The translations under genes were made by a program, and so were the position numbers. From NCBI GenBank assembly GCA_038380435.1, contig JAWZYU010000019.1:15649801-15713800 (forward strand): a DNA stretch of 64,000 nucleotides. The letters are read 5' to 3'. The first letter of the stretch is position 1; every line of letters begins with the position of its first letter. Source of the DNA: Ryuthela nishihirai (Eukaryota > Arthropoda > Arachnida > Araneae > Heptathelidae). Of the stretch, positions 10,016 through 21,001 are shown piece by piece. Under the pieces are notes generated by a model. The model did no database searches. It saw only the letters and a list, made by a program, of their open reading frames with translations, and was not told the origin of the DNA.

Positions 10016-10897
10016 GGCTATGTCCACACTTGTGCGCTTTCATGTTCAGCTTCACTTTCAACTTTCAATTCCGCTTTTCAATGCTAAGTAGTCTAGCGCA
10101 TACCTTAGATGGATTGCGTTGGACGCATGCCTTCAACTGTCTACACCTGTGCGTCAAAGAGCTTTCAATTTTTCACCAGCGTAGACGTGAAGTTGCAATG
10201 GACGTAACTGATGCAACTTCACTATCCCTATGTTAGCGGGTATAAGTGCTGCAATTTTAGTACCGAAAAAAGTGAGAAAAAGACGTGAAAAATACCGGCG
10301 ATCGATATGGATGAAAGATTATTTCAAAACGCGAAATTTTGAAATAATGAGGAAATTGGAATTAAATGAAAGCGTTCTTTTTAAGAACTTTACGCGAATG
10401 TCTAGAACAAACTTCTACATGCTTTTGGGAATGGTGGAGCCGAAGATTAAAAAAAATACTCGTTTCAGAGAAGCAATACCATCTGTAGTGAAATTAGCGA
10501 TCACACTCAGATATTTGGCTACAGGGATTCATTCATGTCTTTGACGAATATTTAAACCTATAATCTGATGAATTATTTAATTAATGTTTTATTTATTTAA
10601 ATTAATTTAATAATTTATATCTCTGATGAATCATTTAACCTGTAATCTTCAATAAAGGCCAATGTTTGTTCTGACGACATGGTGAACAAAAAACACAAGC
10701 TCAATAATTACAAAAACAGAACGAAATATTCCAGGCAAACTACGAAGCTGCACGGAATGTTGAACAAAAATCCACTGCCGGTGGAAGTACATGCGTAACT
10801 GCATGCGTCACTGAAAACGGAGCCTTTCAAATGATTTGAGGCATGCCTTTGCGCATGCGTCTAGCGCACGTAAAACGTACAAGTGTAGACATAGCGA
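10016..10897 (+). mobile_element. Harbinger-type element, internally deleted
   Basis: Left end GGCTATGTCCACACTTGTGC and right end, read on the minus strand, CGCTATGTCTACACTTGTAC are imperfect terminal inverted repeats of the kind seen in PIF/Harbinger elements. Inside is one transposase-like exon (10230-10544) and then ~350 bases of AT-rich filler. The nuclease part is missing, so the copy could only move with help. The 3-bp target duplication expected for the family is not clear. Confidence 0.78.
10230..10544 (+). pseudogene. Harbinger transposase N-terminal fragment
   Basis: Open frame of 104 residues with RRSIWMKDYFKTRNFEIMRK, FKNFTRMSRTNFYMLLGMV, EPKIKKNTRFREAIPSVVKL and AITLRYLATGIHSCL. 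The order W(V/M)..., F...FR(M/L)S...F..LL..V, and IP...RLAI.LRFLATG is the N-terminal region of PIF/Harbinger (HARBI1-like) nucleases before the catalytic domain. It stops where the family normally continues with the SY/GVS segment, so the DDE core is absent. Whether it was ever translated alone is unknown. Confidence 0.85.
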
Positions 10898-11097
10898 ATA
10901 AGAATCACTGTGCCCATCTGCAAGCAGTGGGGACCATGCATAGCCAGTGAGAACTGCTTTGTCCACATGGCAAAAATAGTTCGAATTAAGTTGAGAGAAA
11001 ATAAATAAATGTATAAAGATTGCATTGGAAATTTTAAAAGGTTTGAGTTGATCGAGAAATTCGAGATATAAAGGTTCGAGTTAACGCGAGTTGACTG

Positions 11098-11955
11098 TAT
11101 ATATTTTAGGATGCGTTAGAAAATATTCTTTCCTCAAACCGGACTCGAGCAAGCTTGGACTAGAAGATCTGATGTCTATTAACGACACTTCGGTAACATC
11201 TTTCATTTGCAGGTGATAATATAAGGATGCAATAACAATGTTCCTGTATTAACATTAGCTACATGTTTTTATGGATCAATGATATTTAAATGTAACATTG
11301 TATCTAGTGTAGTCCATTGCAAAATGCAGCTTAAAGAATATGTCTAGGCAGCAAATTCCTTAATTAATTATTTAAACTTAGTTTTATTAAAATATTTCTT
11401 TATCGATTAAAAAGTTTGATACTGATATGACTATATACGATACTAACGTAGAGATCCTTATCGATTGGCATCCATCGTTTAAAGGAATTAGCAGCAGACA
11501 TCCTCTTCCTATATAATCTCCAGATTCATGTCAAAGTGACTGTAAATATTTCTCCTAGTTATTCAAGACGACTCTAGTTATTCAAGCTGTATCATGATCA
11601 AAGGGAATTTCAGATATTTTTTGCGCATCAGTCATATTAAATTAAGCTTATACTCTATGTCTTTAAAGTACGAATGCCAATTGATATAAATCTCTATATT
11701 AATATCAATCTGATAATTTCTAGTGTCCAATTTCTGTTACTAGAAGACGCAAGAAATCGAGGGTAGATTAAGAGCAGAGCCGGGAAAACTAGAAAAGATC
11801 TTATCATTTTACACTCAATTACATTCAAGAATTCATTACATGAAGAATGATCACTGTGTATAAATAATTATATTTATTTGTATTGGGTTAATTCATAAAT
11901 AATTTCCAATGTTCTCTTCTTTATTCAAAACGTTATAACAAAAACATTATGAGAT
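11098..11955. other. No gene seen
   Basis: AT-rich. A tiny direct repeat CTAGTTATTCAAG occurs twice near 11556-11590. Nothing else. Confidence 0.4.
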
Positions 11956-12490
11956 TTCATCGATGAGATATTCACCGTCACCTCCAATGACCATTTCCCA
12001 TCTTTATTATCAGCTGGGCGATTCCTCCTGGCATACAATTCCGGTGGTTTGTATCGAAAAACTTGGCGAAGATACATTCTATATACTTCATTATCATTCT
12101 GGAATTGTTGCGCATTGAGTTGGTTTTGTAAACAGCGGAACGGTGAAAATCAGAATGAACAAGATCTGTCAAATAGGAAGGATGAGGTAAAACAGTTCAT
12201 CTAAGATCCAAAATATTCCTGACTGATTTGATTCGCTGGTGATCTAACACTGTGGTGAAGGATCACTCATTTTCTGTTGACGAGTTCTAGCAGTTTCTGT
12301 TGAGTTACTCGTTTAGTCATTGCAGCTGTTGTGAGTGCACTTTCGAGGGATCCTTGGAATATTTTTAAGCGGCTCGAAGTATATGACACCTCGACAAGCC
12401 CACTAAATTCCAATTCAAAGCCAACATAATCCTCTTTGTTGGAAAGCAGGGTTGGGCTGTTTTTGATCATGATTTATCCAATGTTTCGTG
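11945..12490 (-). pseudogene. mariner transposase relic, C-terminal part
   Basis: On the minus strand: QQKLLELVNRK then VILHHSV (the catalytic HDN region, decayed, ~12250-12310), then LPHPSYLTDLVHSDFHRS, the (L)PHPPYSPDLAPSDYH motif with the third catalytic Asp (~12140-12200), MIMKYIECIFAKFFDTNHRN, and the final WxxVI region near 11960-12000. Frames shift several times. The part upstream of 12320 is only weakly mariner-like. An old relic, lineage similar to the one at 7152 but not the same copy. Confidence 0.75.
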
Positions 12491-13374
12491 TGGCCAACGT
12501 TAACGTACTATACTCATGCTTCGTCTTAAGTCATGATATGGTCAAGAAACTGATCATTGACTTATAGAGAGAGCAATGAAGAGCAATGAAGAGCAATGGA
12601 GAAACGAGTAGCCTTCTACTTATCCGACAATCCGCCATTTGAGTTCTACTAAAATTCCCTCAAAATTCAATATCGAATATGTGATTTTAAATCTTCCATT
12701 TCTGTATTCATATTTCTCTCTAAAATTCGAATAGATAGTAAATATTATCATGAAAATGTTCTTCCAAGCTGTCTCTGCCAATTGCTTATAATAGAAATTA
12801 GTACAACATACCTCAAATAAAGAAAAAAGGTAATAACAAACAGAAAATGTTTATAAATTAACCCTAAAATATGAATGCATTAAATAAAATACATCCACTC
12901 GGAATGCTATTCTACCAGATTATTGGTCATTTAGCTAAGGTACTTTGCCTCTATATTACATTTGCCCCCACATTCAGCTAATAGAACAAATATCAAGGTT
13001 TAGCTAAAGGTACTTCGATGAAATAGCTATGTCATAATTTCTTCTGTGATACGAGTACATGAAAGTTTTAACTTGAGACATAATTTTTTAATAACTTTTC
13101 TTTTTGGCAATACTTCTTCCCTTGTTATCTTTATAACTGATGTACTCATATGTCAGGGTAAATCCAATGGCACTTCATTGTGAGTTTCTCCCAGGTACGA
13201 TTCTTGAAATGTGAATCCCAAGCTTAGAAGCCTCTTAAAGCGCTGAATTGTTTTTTCTTTCCTTTAACATTAAGCTCAGAAAGGTGATCAAGTTTTTCTA
13301 TCCGGAAAAACATCAAAATGGCGATTTCTCCATATTGTTACGTTCACTTTGCTAGAGTTCACGATGGACCAGAT
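12491..13374. other. No gene seen
   Basis: AT-rich. GAGCAATGAA is tandemly repeated about three times near 12569-12600. No coding signal. Confidence 0.4.
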
Positions 13375-13443
13375 GTTATTTCGGTAGGAACCCCGAAATA
13401 ACTTTTGGACCAGATGTTATTTCGGTAGGAACCCCGAAATAAC
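13375..13443. repeat. Tandemly duplicated hairpin (two 10-bp stems, 41-bp period)
   Basis: GTTATTTCGG, an 8-base loop, then CCGAAATAAC at 13375-13402, and exactly the same at 13416-13443. The spacer contains TTTTGGACCAGAT in the first unit and a third partial GACCAGAG follows. Confidence 0.9.
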
Positions 13444-13910
13444 TTTTAGACCAGAGAAGGAGCAGTTCTAATTTTTCTTCCCTTGTTGGAGACACGAAAT
13501 TAGTTCAGTACATCAAATCAGATCGCATTTCAAACCTCACAGGCCACAGCAAAATATATCACATATGGAAAATGAATCAGAGCTTGGATTTAGAGATAAT
13601 TCACTGTTTACTTTTTATTTCTTTCGGTCTTTTTTAGCATTAGATGCGTACTTCACCTCATCCCTTTCCGCTACTGACGCCACTTCATGGGTTACAACTA
13701 TAAAAGCTTGTATCCTCATATTCACAAAATGATTCATCAGAGTCATTGATTAAAAGTAGTGTCATTTTAACTCACATAAAATGAGCATAACTTTAATCCA
13801 CTAATCCAATAACATACTTAACCCGACACCCATTTTTTACAAAGGAAACCTCTTCATGCGCTGAAAAAAAAAAAAACCTTCATAGTGCCACACTTAAAGG
13901 AAAACAGTCT
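13444..13910. other. No gene seen
   Basis: AT-rich with a poly-A tract at 13862-13876. Confidence 0.4.
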
Positions 13911-14070
13911 GGTTGTTTTACCTCTGAGCTGCACTTTTGTGCACGCAATTGGTTAAGTGGGCAGAGCACAAGGACCCGAAGGCTCAGACAAGGAGACCCA
14001 CTGAACCAAACGCTAGATGATCTTTAAAGTGTGCAGGGTACCACTCTTCTGCACACAGGAAGTTTTTTTG
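13911..14070 (-). mobile_element. SINE family 1, 3' fragment
   Basis: GGTTGTTTTACCTCTGAGCT through GCACACAGGA on the minus strand; the head and half the body are missing and an internal deletion removed the CAGCTGTT region. Confidence 0.8.
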
Positions 14071-14362
14071 CATTATCATAGCAACTTTTTTTTGCTATTT
14101 TGTTAATAGCTTATTCATAGAAATTGTAGATTTATCCAACTGTAGATTTGAAACATTAAGAAAAAAAAATTTTTCTTTTATTTTCCTCTAGTCATTTTTA
14201 TCTCAGCCCAATGTAGATAACTTCACGATAATGCTTGAGTGCTTGGCTTCTTACATATTGATTCCACAGCAGTAGAATCAAGGTTACATTAATTTTTTAG
14301 GAATATCCATAAGAATGAAGTTTAAGTTTTCTTGCTGTTACAGAATACCACGGACGAAAACT

Positions 14363-14665
14363 GACTCGATCATTCGGCACCAGACTCATAATCCAACAAA
14401 TCATAGGTTCGAGTCTGAACTGTGCTAGCACTGAAATGTTCTCCATTAGCGTTCTATGGAAAAAGGAATCCTGATGGTCATCGTAAATCAGACGTCCATT
14501 GGGTGCGACATCAAATCTTGTGCAGAAGAGTCATACTCTGTTCCCATTAAAGAGCACGCTTGATGACCTTGACCTCAGTCTCCTGGCTTCTGCCCAATGA
14601 ATCTCCTTATCCAACTCTGAGCCATTAGAGTCCTTGTGCTATTGCGATTTAGGCCATTCTACGAA
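14363..14665 (+). mobile_element. SINE family 1, old plus-strand copy
   Basis: Degenerate tRNA-like head (GGCACCAGACTCATAATCC, B box GGTTCGAGTCTG), then body matches (CAGACGTCCATTGGG, CATACTCTGTTCCCATTAAAG, GAGCCATTAGAGTCCTTGTG). The tail is lost. More diverged than the other copies. Confidence 0.7.
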
Positions 14666-15384
14666 CAAAAGCGCATTTCAGAAATAACACAATTTAATTC
14701 AAAATTCTAACAATTTCGATGCCCCTACTTCGTTTTCCTTGGCCAATTCATTTCTTTTATGTTCGAGAATTTTCGCTCTTTTTTGCCAACAGTACTTTTT
14801 TTTACCATTACTTTGTTTCATTTAGCAACTCTGAACCAAAAAATTTTCTTGTTCTTTGGAGAAATCGTCGAATTTTTTAACACAAATTCTAAGGATTTTA
14901 AAATTTTGCAATTTTCCTTCACTTTTATTTGAATAATTTAAATCTAACTAATAACTGTGATTTACTCATTCCAATAATTTTCTTACCCGAATCTTCCTCC
15001 AATGGGAGAAGCATTCCGCAGGCACTAGTACTTCTTACTCTTCCTCGAAAGATCTGGAAACAGTCACCGCTCTTCGTTACCTTTTTCGTCACCTATCTTC
15101 CAACTTTTCTTTCCTGTTTTCGATTACCCTTCTGACTCTGTCGCTTTGTTTACTTGTCAAAATTATTTTCCAACATATCTGCTCGTTTGTGTGCTTGTCA
15201 AAATTATTGTTCCAACATATCTTCTCAAGCTGGTGAACAATTGTGAGGAAGTATGTCCAAATGAAACCTTGTGTGTTGGGAGTATCATAAAAAATTACAC
15301 CCGATTTTTTCTTGCCCCCTAAAGAAATGGAAATATATAAATCATTGTTCCATAATAACTGTCCGAACGAGTGCCCGAGCGTAA
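14666..15384. other. No gene seen
   Basis: AT-rich; a 25-base segment around AAAATTATT(T/G)TTCCAACATATCT is repeated at about 15157 and 15199. The frame 14929-15135 has no support. Confidence 0.4.
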
Positions 15385-15726
15385 CGTTGGGTAGATTTAC
15401 CTCTGAGCAGCACTAAATGGTCAAGTCACATGGACCCCGAAGGGCTCAGAAAAGGTTGGGGACCACTGGAACAGCTGGTGGGAGACAGATGGTAGCCTCC
15501 CATCAAGGCCATCCAGCGTATTCTTTAACGTTCACATAGATGGCTCTCATGCACACGGCTTAACGTCCCATTCGACGGAGGTCTTTCCAAGCCCATCGGT
15601 GTCCCCCTACTGACCGTGGGTAGGGCGGGGAATTTTGCGGAGATAAATCTCAACGCTGACCCAGCTGAGACTCGAACCTGGGAACTACAGATTACGAGCC
15701 TGGCGCGCTGCCGACTGAGCCACCTC
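15385..15726 (-). mobile_element. SINE family 1, nearly full length
   Basis: From GTTGGGTAGATTTACCTCTG to the head ending TGGCTCAGTCGG (minus strand), with a deletion in the tail region. Flanks CCGAGCGTAA (left) and CCGAGCGTTA (right) look like a ~10-base target duplication. Confidence 0.88.
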
Positions 15727-15789
15727 CGAGCGTTATGGGTTACGTGTAAAATGAAAGTTTGTAATAAGGGGAGAGTCATCAGCCATTAA

Positions 15790-15836
15790 AAATTTATCCC
15801 CCCCGCTTCCCCCCATCCACAAACAGCGGAAAAATG
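15790..15836. repeat. Short dispersed repeat, copy 1 (second copy 16940-16990)
   Basis: CCGCTT(T)CCCCC and CATCCACAAACAGCG followed by AAAAATGAAA occur both here and at 16946-16990. The origin is unknown; it could be the edge of a larger element. Confidence 0.6.
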
Positions 15837-15853
15837 AAAATGACAGCTGCATA

Positions 15854-15937
15854 ATATACTGCTCACAAAAATTAGGGGATATTTTTATCGCTTCATATTC
15901 ATTTTGAAATATACTCTAATTTTTGTGAGCAGTATAT
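15854..15937. mobile_element. 84-bp MITE: two fused Tc1-type terminal repeats
   Basis: ATATACTGCTCACAAAAATT(AG) at 15854-15875 is exactly complementary to 15916-15937. The ends TACTGCTCACAAAAATTAGG are of the type found at Tc1-family termini, and the TA steps at both ends suit TA target duplication. There is only ~40 bases between the arms. Confidence 0.8.
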
Positions 15938-17190
15938 ATTCGGAATGCGAGTTGTCAAGTGATAACTTGTGACTTTGGAAGTGTTAAGCGTGATCAAGCT
16001 ATTCTTCCCCTTTCTGCAAAAGGGAAAGGTCATGAGAGTCGATCGCAACCGGTTAGTTAGACAATCAACTCTTGTATAACTTTCGTAAGGAGGGAAAGGA
16101 GGCCACGGATAACATAAAATCACGATTAAATCAGAACTAGTCGAAAGGTGGTACCAAATGTATTTAACATAAACTTCTTCAAAATTAAATCCAATATTTA
16201 AAACACATTTATCGTTTGATATCAAAAATTGTTTTCCTCCATGACTTAATTAGCGTTAATGGTTTAATTATATTCCAAGCTAAAGTGATATAATGAATGG
16301 CATCCAAAACAGTAAACTGCCCCCCCACCTCCCCGGATAATCTAAATTGACTGTATTTCAAATTAAAATATGCGACGTCAGTAAAAAAAAAAGGGGGGGG
16401 GGGGGAATTTAAAAGCGGTCTATCGTAAAGACTCATAAATTAAATGAACGATTGGGACTTGTAGAATAACTTAGGGAATGCTACAATTACATTCTCCTAA
16501 TAAGGGGTATGATATGTAAATACTCCGAATAAGATGTTTTCAGTAACAAATTTCCCTGCAAAGCTATCGTTAAAAGAAAAAATATATATAAAAACAGGAA
16601 AATTTAAAAACAACTATCTTTTTATGTGCCCTATAAAACCGAAAATTAAATTAAATCATGCTAATGATGAAATCTTCAATTAGTAATAACATCAAAGAAG
16701 AATTTAAAAAAACCTCATTTTTCTAAGCAACTGAACAAAAAATGCCTCTGCCTTTGACGAAGAAAAAAGTGAGTGTCACGTGCAGCATCAAATTATGCGC
16801 TGATGAGTTTTGCTATATCAGAGGTGTAGAGAGAGTGATGACAGCGCGAGGTAAAAGTAGATCTGTTGTGTGTTATACTCGGCATCGTATTCAAATTATC
16901 GTGTGGAACAATTATTCACAAATTTCCCCCTTTTAGGGAGAAATCCCCCCCGCTTTCCCCCTCCCATCCACAAACAGCGCAAAAATGAAATATTTTTGTT
17001 ATACTCGGCCTCGTGTTACTTAGGGATCTTAAAAGAAAAAACTTACTTAGGGATCTTGAAGAAAAATTAAGGATAAATTTTTTATAGCCGATGACACTCT
17101 AAAAGTCCCCGATGAATTCTGTTGATTTATTTTTTATTCTACATAAATCCATCTATTCTTCCATTGGTCTATTTTCATGCTTTTTATAAG
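15938..17190. other. No gene recognised; local repeats
   Basis: Contains runs of C (16321) and G (16395-16406), the second copy of the short dispersed repeat (16940-16990), a repeated TGTTATACTCGGC(A/C)TCGT at 16868 and 16997, and a 28-base tandem repeat of TTACTTAGGGATCTT at 17014-17062. The frame 16742-16936 may be chance. Confidence 0.45.
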
Positions 17191-17199
17191 CCTCCCACT

Positions 17200-17555
17200 T
17201 TAAAGTGAAGAAAAGTCCTTACAATGACCATAACACCTGGATGCTTTAATTTTCTTTTTATCACAAAGACTTTCCAAAAGCAAAATCTTGTATGACATCT
17301 TTCGTTTAATAGAAATATATTTTGAAATCGAAATATTTCCATTCATAATTGTCAATGTACAATCATCAAATGCAAAAAGAGTATTTCGATGATGAAACAA
17401 AGCATCAATTTCTGCAGTAGGCTCCCCCAAAAGAAATAACATGGTTGATTGCCGGTACTCCACCTCCATAGCTAAGGGCCAGATAAGGTTAAACTTACCC
17501 TCTAATCGTAGATCCATGACTAACACTCGTTTTCCCACTCTAGAGGTTTAAGATC
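17200..17555 (-). CDS. Unrecognised open frame, possible coding exon(s)
   Basis: The minus frame 17538-17200 encodes 112 residues. It is less biased toward Phe/Lys/Ile than chance frames in this DNA: MGKRVLVMDLRLEGKFNL, PLAMEVEYRQSTMLFLLGEP, EIDALFHHRNTLFAFDDCTL. A plausible acceptor (CTTAAACCTCTAG, minus strand, just before the GTGGGAAAACG that starts the frame) and a very good donor (GAGG/GTAAGTTT, near 17495) lie in it, so real exon limits might be smaller than the frame. I do not recognise the protein. It may be a true exon of a host gene, a relic, or chance. Confidence 0.25.
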
Positions 17556-18094
17556 ACCAATGCTAAGTAGAAATATCGTACACACAAGTAAGCTTTTTTA
17601 AACATCAGAAAAGTTGAGGCGTCATAGACAAATTACTGCAATTTGAAATCAGCGATAACTTTAGAAGCAGGGGAATTCAGGTGCCTATGAAATCCTGTGA
17701 TCAGGATCATCTGTCATCTCAGAAAAAACATCTTGTGTAGGCGTCTACTTGGAATACATAGCCTCGCACAATAAATAGATTCCGTTAATCAAAATGAGAG
17801 CCGGTATTTTATATATTTAAATAGTGAGTCTAGAAACATTGACCACTCCTAATTAGCGTGAGAAAAGGAATTAAACGAAATGCCATGGAATAGCAGTAGC
17901 AGAAACTAGTCCGTCATTCCTCCCCTTCCGTTCCATTTCAAGGAATGAAACATCGCATTTGAAAGATCCTAAAGCCTTGCATCCTGAGAAGGCAAAGTTG
18001 GGCTAAAGTTCAATATGTAGTCGCTTCTCTACGCCATCATTGAGAAATAATATACACCACTCTTTGTTCCCTTAGCTACCATTTACAGACCAAC
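17556..18094. other. No gene seen
   Basis: AT-rich, no repeat recognised. Confidence 0.35.
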
Positions 18095-18412
18095 CGGGGC
18101 AGGGATTGCCTCAGTTGATGGGGCGTTAGGCTCTTAATTTGTAGTTTCCAGGCTCAAGTCTCAACTGCAGCTGGGATAAGAATTTTCTCTGCTACATCCG
18201 TCTGCTCTCAATGAGAAAAGGGCCACCAATGCGTTTGGAAAAGAAGCCATCCAGCAGATGGCGTTTAAAGCCGTGTAGGTGAACCACACGCTGTGCACGT
18301 TAAGGAATATTAGGAAAGTCCTTGACGGGAGACTACCATCTGTCTATTAACAGCTGTCCAGTGAATCCCACTTCCCTAACCTTCTGGGAGCCATTAGGGA
18401 AATGGTAGAAAT
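18095..18412 (+). mobile_element. SINE family 1, old plus-strand copy
   Basis: Head GGGGCAGGGATTGCCTCAG with TTGATGGGGCG (A-box region) and GGCTCAAGTCTC (B box), then CTGTGCACGTTAAGGAA, GACGGGAGACTACCATCTGT and CCAGTGAATCCCAC. The tail is lost. Many substitutions. Confidence 0.78.
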
Positions 18413-18528
18413 GGGGGGATGCGATAGGACGGCGTCTCACTATTTCCGAAGATTAAAAAAAATTACCTGTTGAAAAAGTAAAGCAGAAAAACTCAGATAA
18501 GCTACCCTCCGCTTTGAGTATTATTGCG

Positions 18529-19197
18529 GGTATTCCCTGAATTCATGACCCAAACGTGTGGGGATGGTAGTACACACCGAACTCACCAATATTCGTCATA
18601 GAATATGCAGCCGCAAACGCAGTGACCGCAATCCGCGCCCATATGTGGTTCCAGCATGATGGGGCAGCCGCCCATTTCAGCATGGACATGCGTCAGCATC
18701 TTCGTACCACATTTGGGAACCGATGGACTGGTTGCGGTGGTCCCATTCCGTGGCCACCCAGAACGTCCGATCTTTCTTGTATCGATTTCTTTGTTTGGGG
18801 ACATTTCAAGAGGCCATGTACGAGACACCCGTGCAGTCCACGGAGGATCTGGTAGCCCCTTGTATCGATTTCTTTCTGTGGGAGGTACGAGACGCCAGTG
18901 CAGTCCATGGAGGATCTGGTAGCCTGACTGTCCGTCACAGCCACCGATATGCGCGACAAGCCTGGTGTTTACGAGCAGGTACGCCGATCACTACTCCGCC
19001 GTTTTGTTGCCTTGGACGTTTGAGCATTTGTTGTAATGATCTCCACTAAATATCACTCTAGAAACCTCTGTGTCTCTCCTTCATTTCCTACTCCTCACTG
19101 TGCTTGCGACCGCATATTCTATGTCGAATATTGGTGGGTTCGGTGTGTACTACCATCCCCTAATGTTTGGGCCATGAATTCAGGAACACCCTGTATA
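18529..19197 (+). mobile_element. mariner-like element with ~80-bp TIRs, internally deleted
   Basis: The left end (GGGTATTCCCTGAATTCATG ... CACACCGAACTCACCAATATTCG) and the right end read on the minus strand (CAGGGTGTTCCTGAATTCATG ... CACACCGAACCCACCAATATTCG) match for about 80 bases. Inside is only the C-terminal half of the transposase, beginning about 18605. The 5' coding half is deleted, so the copy is non-autonomous. Confidence 0.88.
18605..19050 (+). pseudogene. mariner-like transposase C-terminal half with internal duplication
   Basis: MWFQHDGAAAHFSMDMRQHL carries the second catalytic Asp (QHDGAxAH), then FGNRWTGCGGPIPWPPRTSD with the third Asp, CIDFFVWGHF and, after frameshifts, PGVYEQVRRSLLRRF-like sequence. 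This is the family whose usual motif is PIPWPPRSPDLTPLDFFLWG. The segment from the TTGTATCGATTTCTTT block to GAGGATCTGGTAGCC is present twice in tandem (about 18778-18855 and 18860-18931). Confidence 0.86.
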
Positions 19198-20580
19198 CTT
19201 TTTTTGGAGAGAGTTATAGAATCGATGTATTTTACCGTGCCCTTGGTTCAAAAATCCCATTTCCGGCACTGCCTTCGGGTCGAACAGACCAACCGAAAGA
19301 TAAAGAGATAAAATGAGAACTATTATCCTTACAGAGTAATATCTACAACAAAAATATCGTTCCTTTCTGATTCTCTCTATAGAAAAAAAGAATAGTTGAA
19401 AAAGATTCCAAATGAGACGCTTCCTCTATAACTGTCGTGAATTCTATTATTGCAAGGCTTTTGCAAGTGCCTCCTAGTGGTCGAAATAATAAGACGGTGT
19501 TTTCATTTTGCAATATCCATTTAAATGTGCAATATGTTGTTTAGGAAATTTAAAAAATCTGCAAAGCATGATATCAACACCTTCGTAAAAAATCCAGTGA
19601 CGCCTCCTAATTGCAAAAACATAATATTGGCATTATTTATTACTGGTCCATATACGATATAAAGTCAGAGAGATATAAAAGGGGAAAATATTAGAAAAAT
19701 AATCTTTTAGCAAATTTGTTCATTAGATTTTGTGTTTGATCAAAGTTGGATTTATGTCATTATTTATGGCTAATTTTAATTCAAAACTAAGACAAGCATA
19801 CGTGTAATTTTTTTTTCAATTATTATAAGGTTAAAGCTTCTTTGTTTATTATGTGACTAAGCTATGGATGCTAAAACAAATTCAATCATAATGGTAAAAT
19901 GTGTATTAAAGCAAATTCTATTAGGAGGATGATGACTGAATTTTTTTCTTTCATGTTCGTTTATTGCCTTTCTTTGATTATTATTTTTAAGCGCAGATGG
20001 TTAAATGTCGTTATCAACGTGCTATTCTTCCTTTAAAGATGTGAACAGTTTCATCTAACAGACGTTTATTTTGTGTGAGGTTTTGTCAAAGAGGTAAACA
20101 AGATATTCTCAATTGTGCATTTGTTCCTGTTGTTAATAGCAATGGAAACGAAGTAGACTAGGTCACGAAAAGCCCCACAATCATCCATTATATATCACGC
20201 AACATGAATAAACAATCACAGTGCATTTAATAAACATTTCACCTTTCCTGAGTTTCTTATCCCTCGAAAACATTTTTAAGTAATGATTAGTCAGAGATAA
20301 AGGAGGAAACACGACAATAATTATTCAAATCAAATTACTGAGAAAGGGAACAATAAACCAAATCTCTGCGCTGTACATCAGCCCATTAGGGTAATTAAAA
20401 AGAAATTACTTTAATTCGTAAAGTCAGAGCTCCTATTCGACTGAGTCAGAAGTTTTTGATGAAGGTATCAACACTGAAGAAGATTATTTCTTGGATACAA
20501 TTTCAGCCATGAGTAAATTTATTAATTGATTAGGATATTAACCTTGAGTAAAATTATTAATGAATTGAGATGTAAACCTT
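19198..20580. other. No gene seen
   Basis: AT-rich flank. No transposon or RNA gene recognised. Confidence 0.35.
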
Positions 20581-20837
20581 AAGAAAGTATTCCTTTCTCG
20601 CAGCATTTATGTTTCTAGATACAATCAACTTTTTAATTTGAGAGTCGAATTCGATGAGTCAAAGGTAATCATTGTCACCAATATGTCAGTGATTTCTCAG
20701 GCAGTTACAGACTCGATTGTGTTTCTTGCCCTCCTGACTCTCTATTTTTTTCCTCGATCCGAGACTGCTCATGCTTATGGAATTTTATATTTGGTTGAAG
20801 TTGAAACCTATCCGAATTGTTTTTCCTGATTTCAGCG

Positions 20838-21001
20838 ACCACGAACTTGCAGTCTTGTCAGATGACCCTGTTATAATGAGATCATCTTCTTTCAAAGTTT
20901 TCCCATCCAGAGGTTTGTCGTCCGCACGATCGGAAAAACAGCTTTTCCATGGCCCTACAGAAGAAATTAGAAAATCGGAAGTTAAAAGAGACTCTGGTTA
21001 A
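20838..21001 (+). CDS. Possible terminal coding exon, unrecognised
   Basis: A good acceptor (TGTTTTTCCTGATTTCAG) precedes 20838. From there an open frame reads DHELAVLSDDPVIMRSSSFK, then VFPSRGLSSARSEKQLFHGP and ends EVKRDSG-stop at about 21001. The composition (Ser, Asp, Arg, Glu) is not what AT-rich noise gives. A second acceptor/donor-bounded stretch lies upstream (ATACAATC...GAGTCAAAG/GTAATC, about 20621-20666), but the phases do not join directly. No domain is recognised, and a spliced C-terminus of a host protein is possible but unproven. Confidence 0.25.

Larger units (their letters stand above)
8339..11097 (-). mobile_element. pogo/Tigger-type element shell with two nested transposons
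   Basis: Left end CAGTCAACTCTCGTTAACT (from 8339) and right end, read on the minus strand, CAGTCAACTCGCGTTAACTC (ending 11097) form terminal inverted repeats, each flanked by TA (8337-8338 and 11098-11099), the target of the Tc1/mariner/pogo superfamily. A transposase HTH remnant on the minus strand lies at 8570-8700. A mariner-superfamily relic (8770-9830) and a Harbinger element (10016-10897) sit inside, which explains the length. Most of the pogo coding region is lost. Confidence 0.82.
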
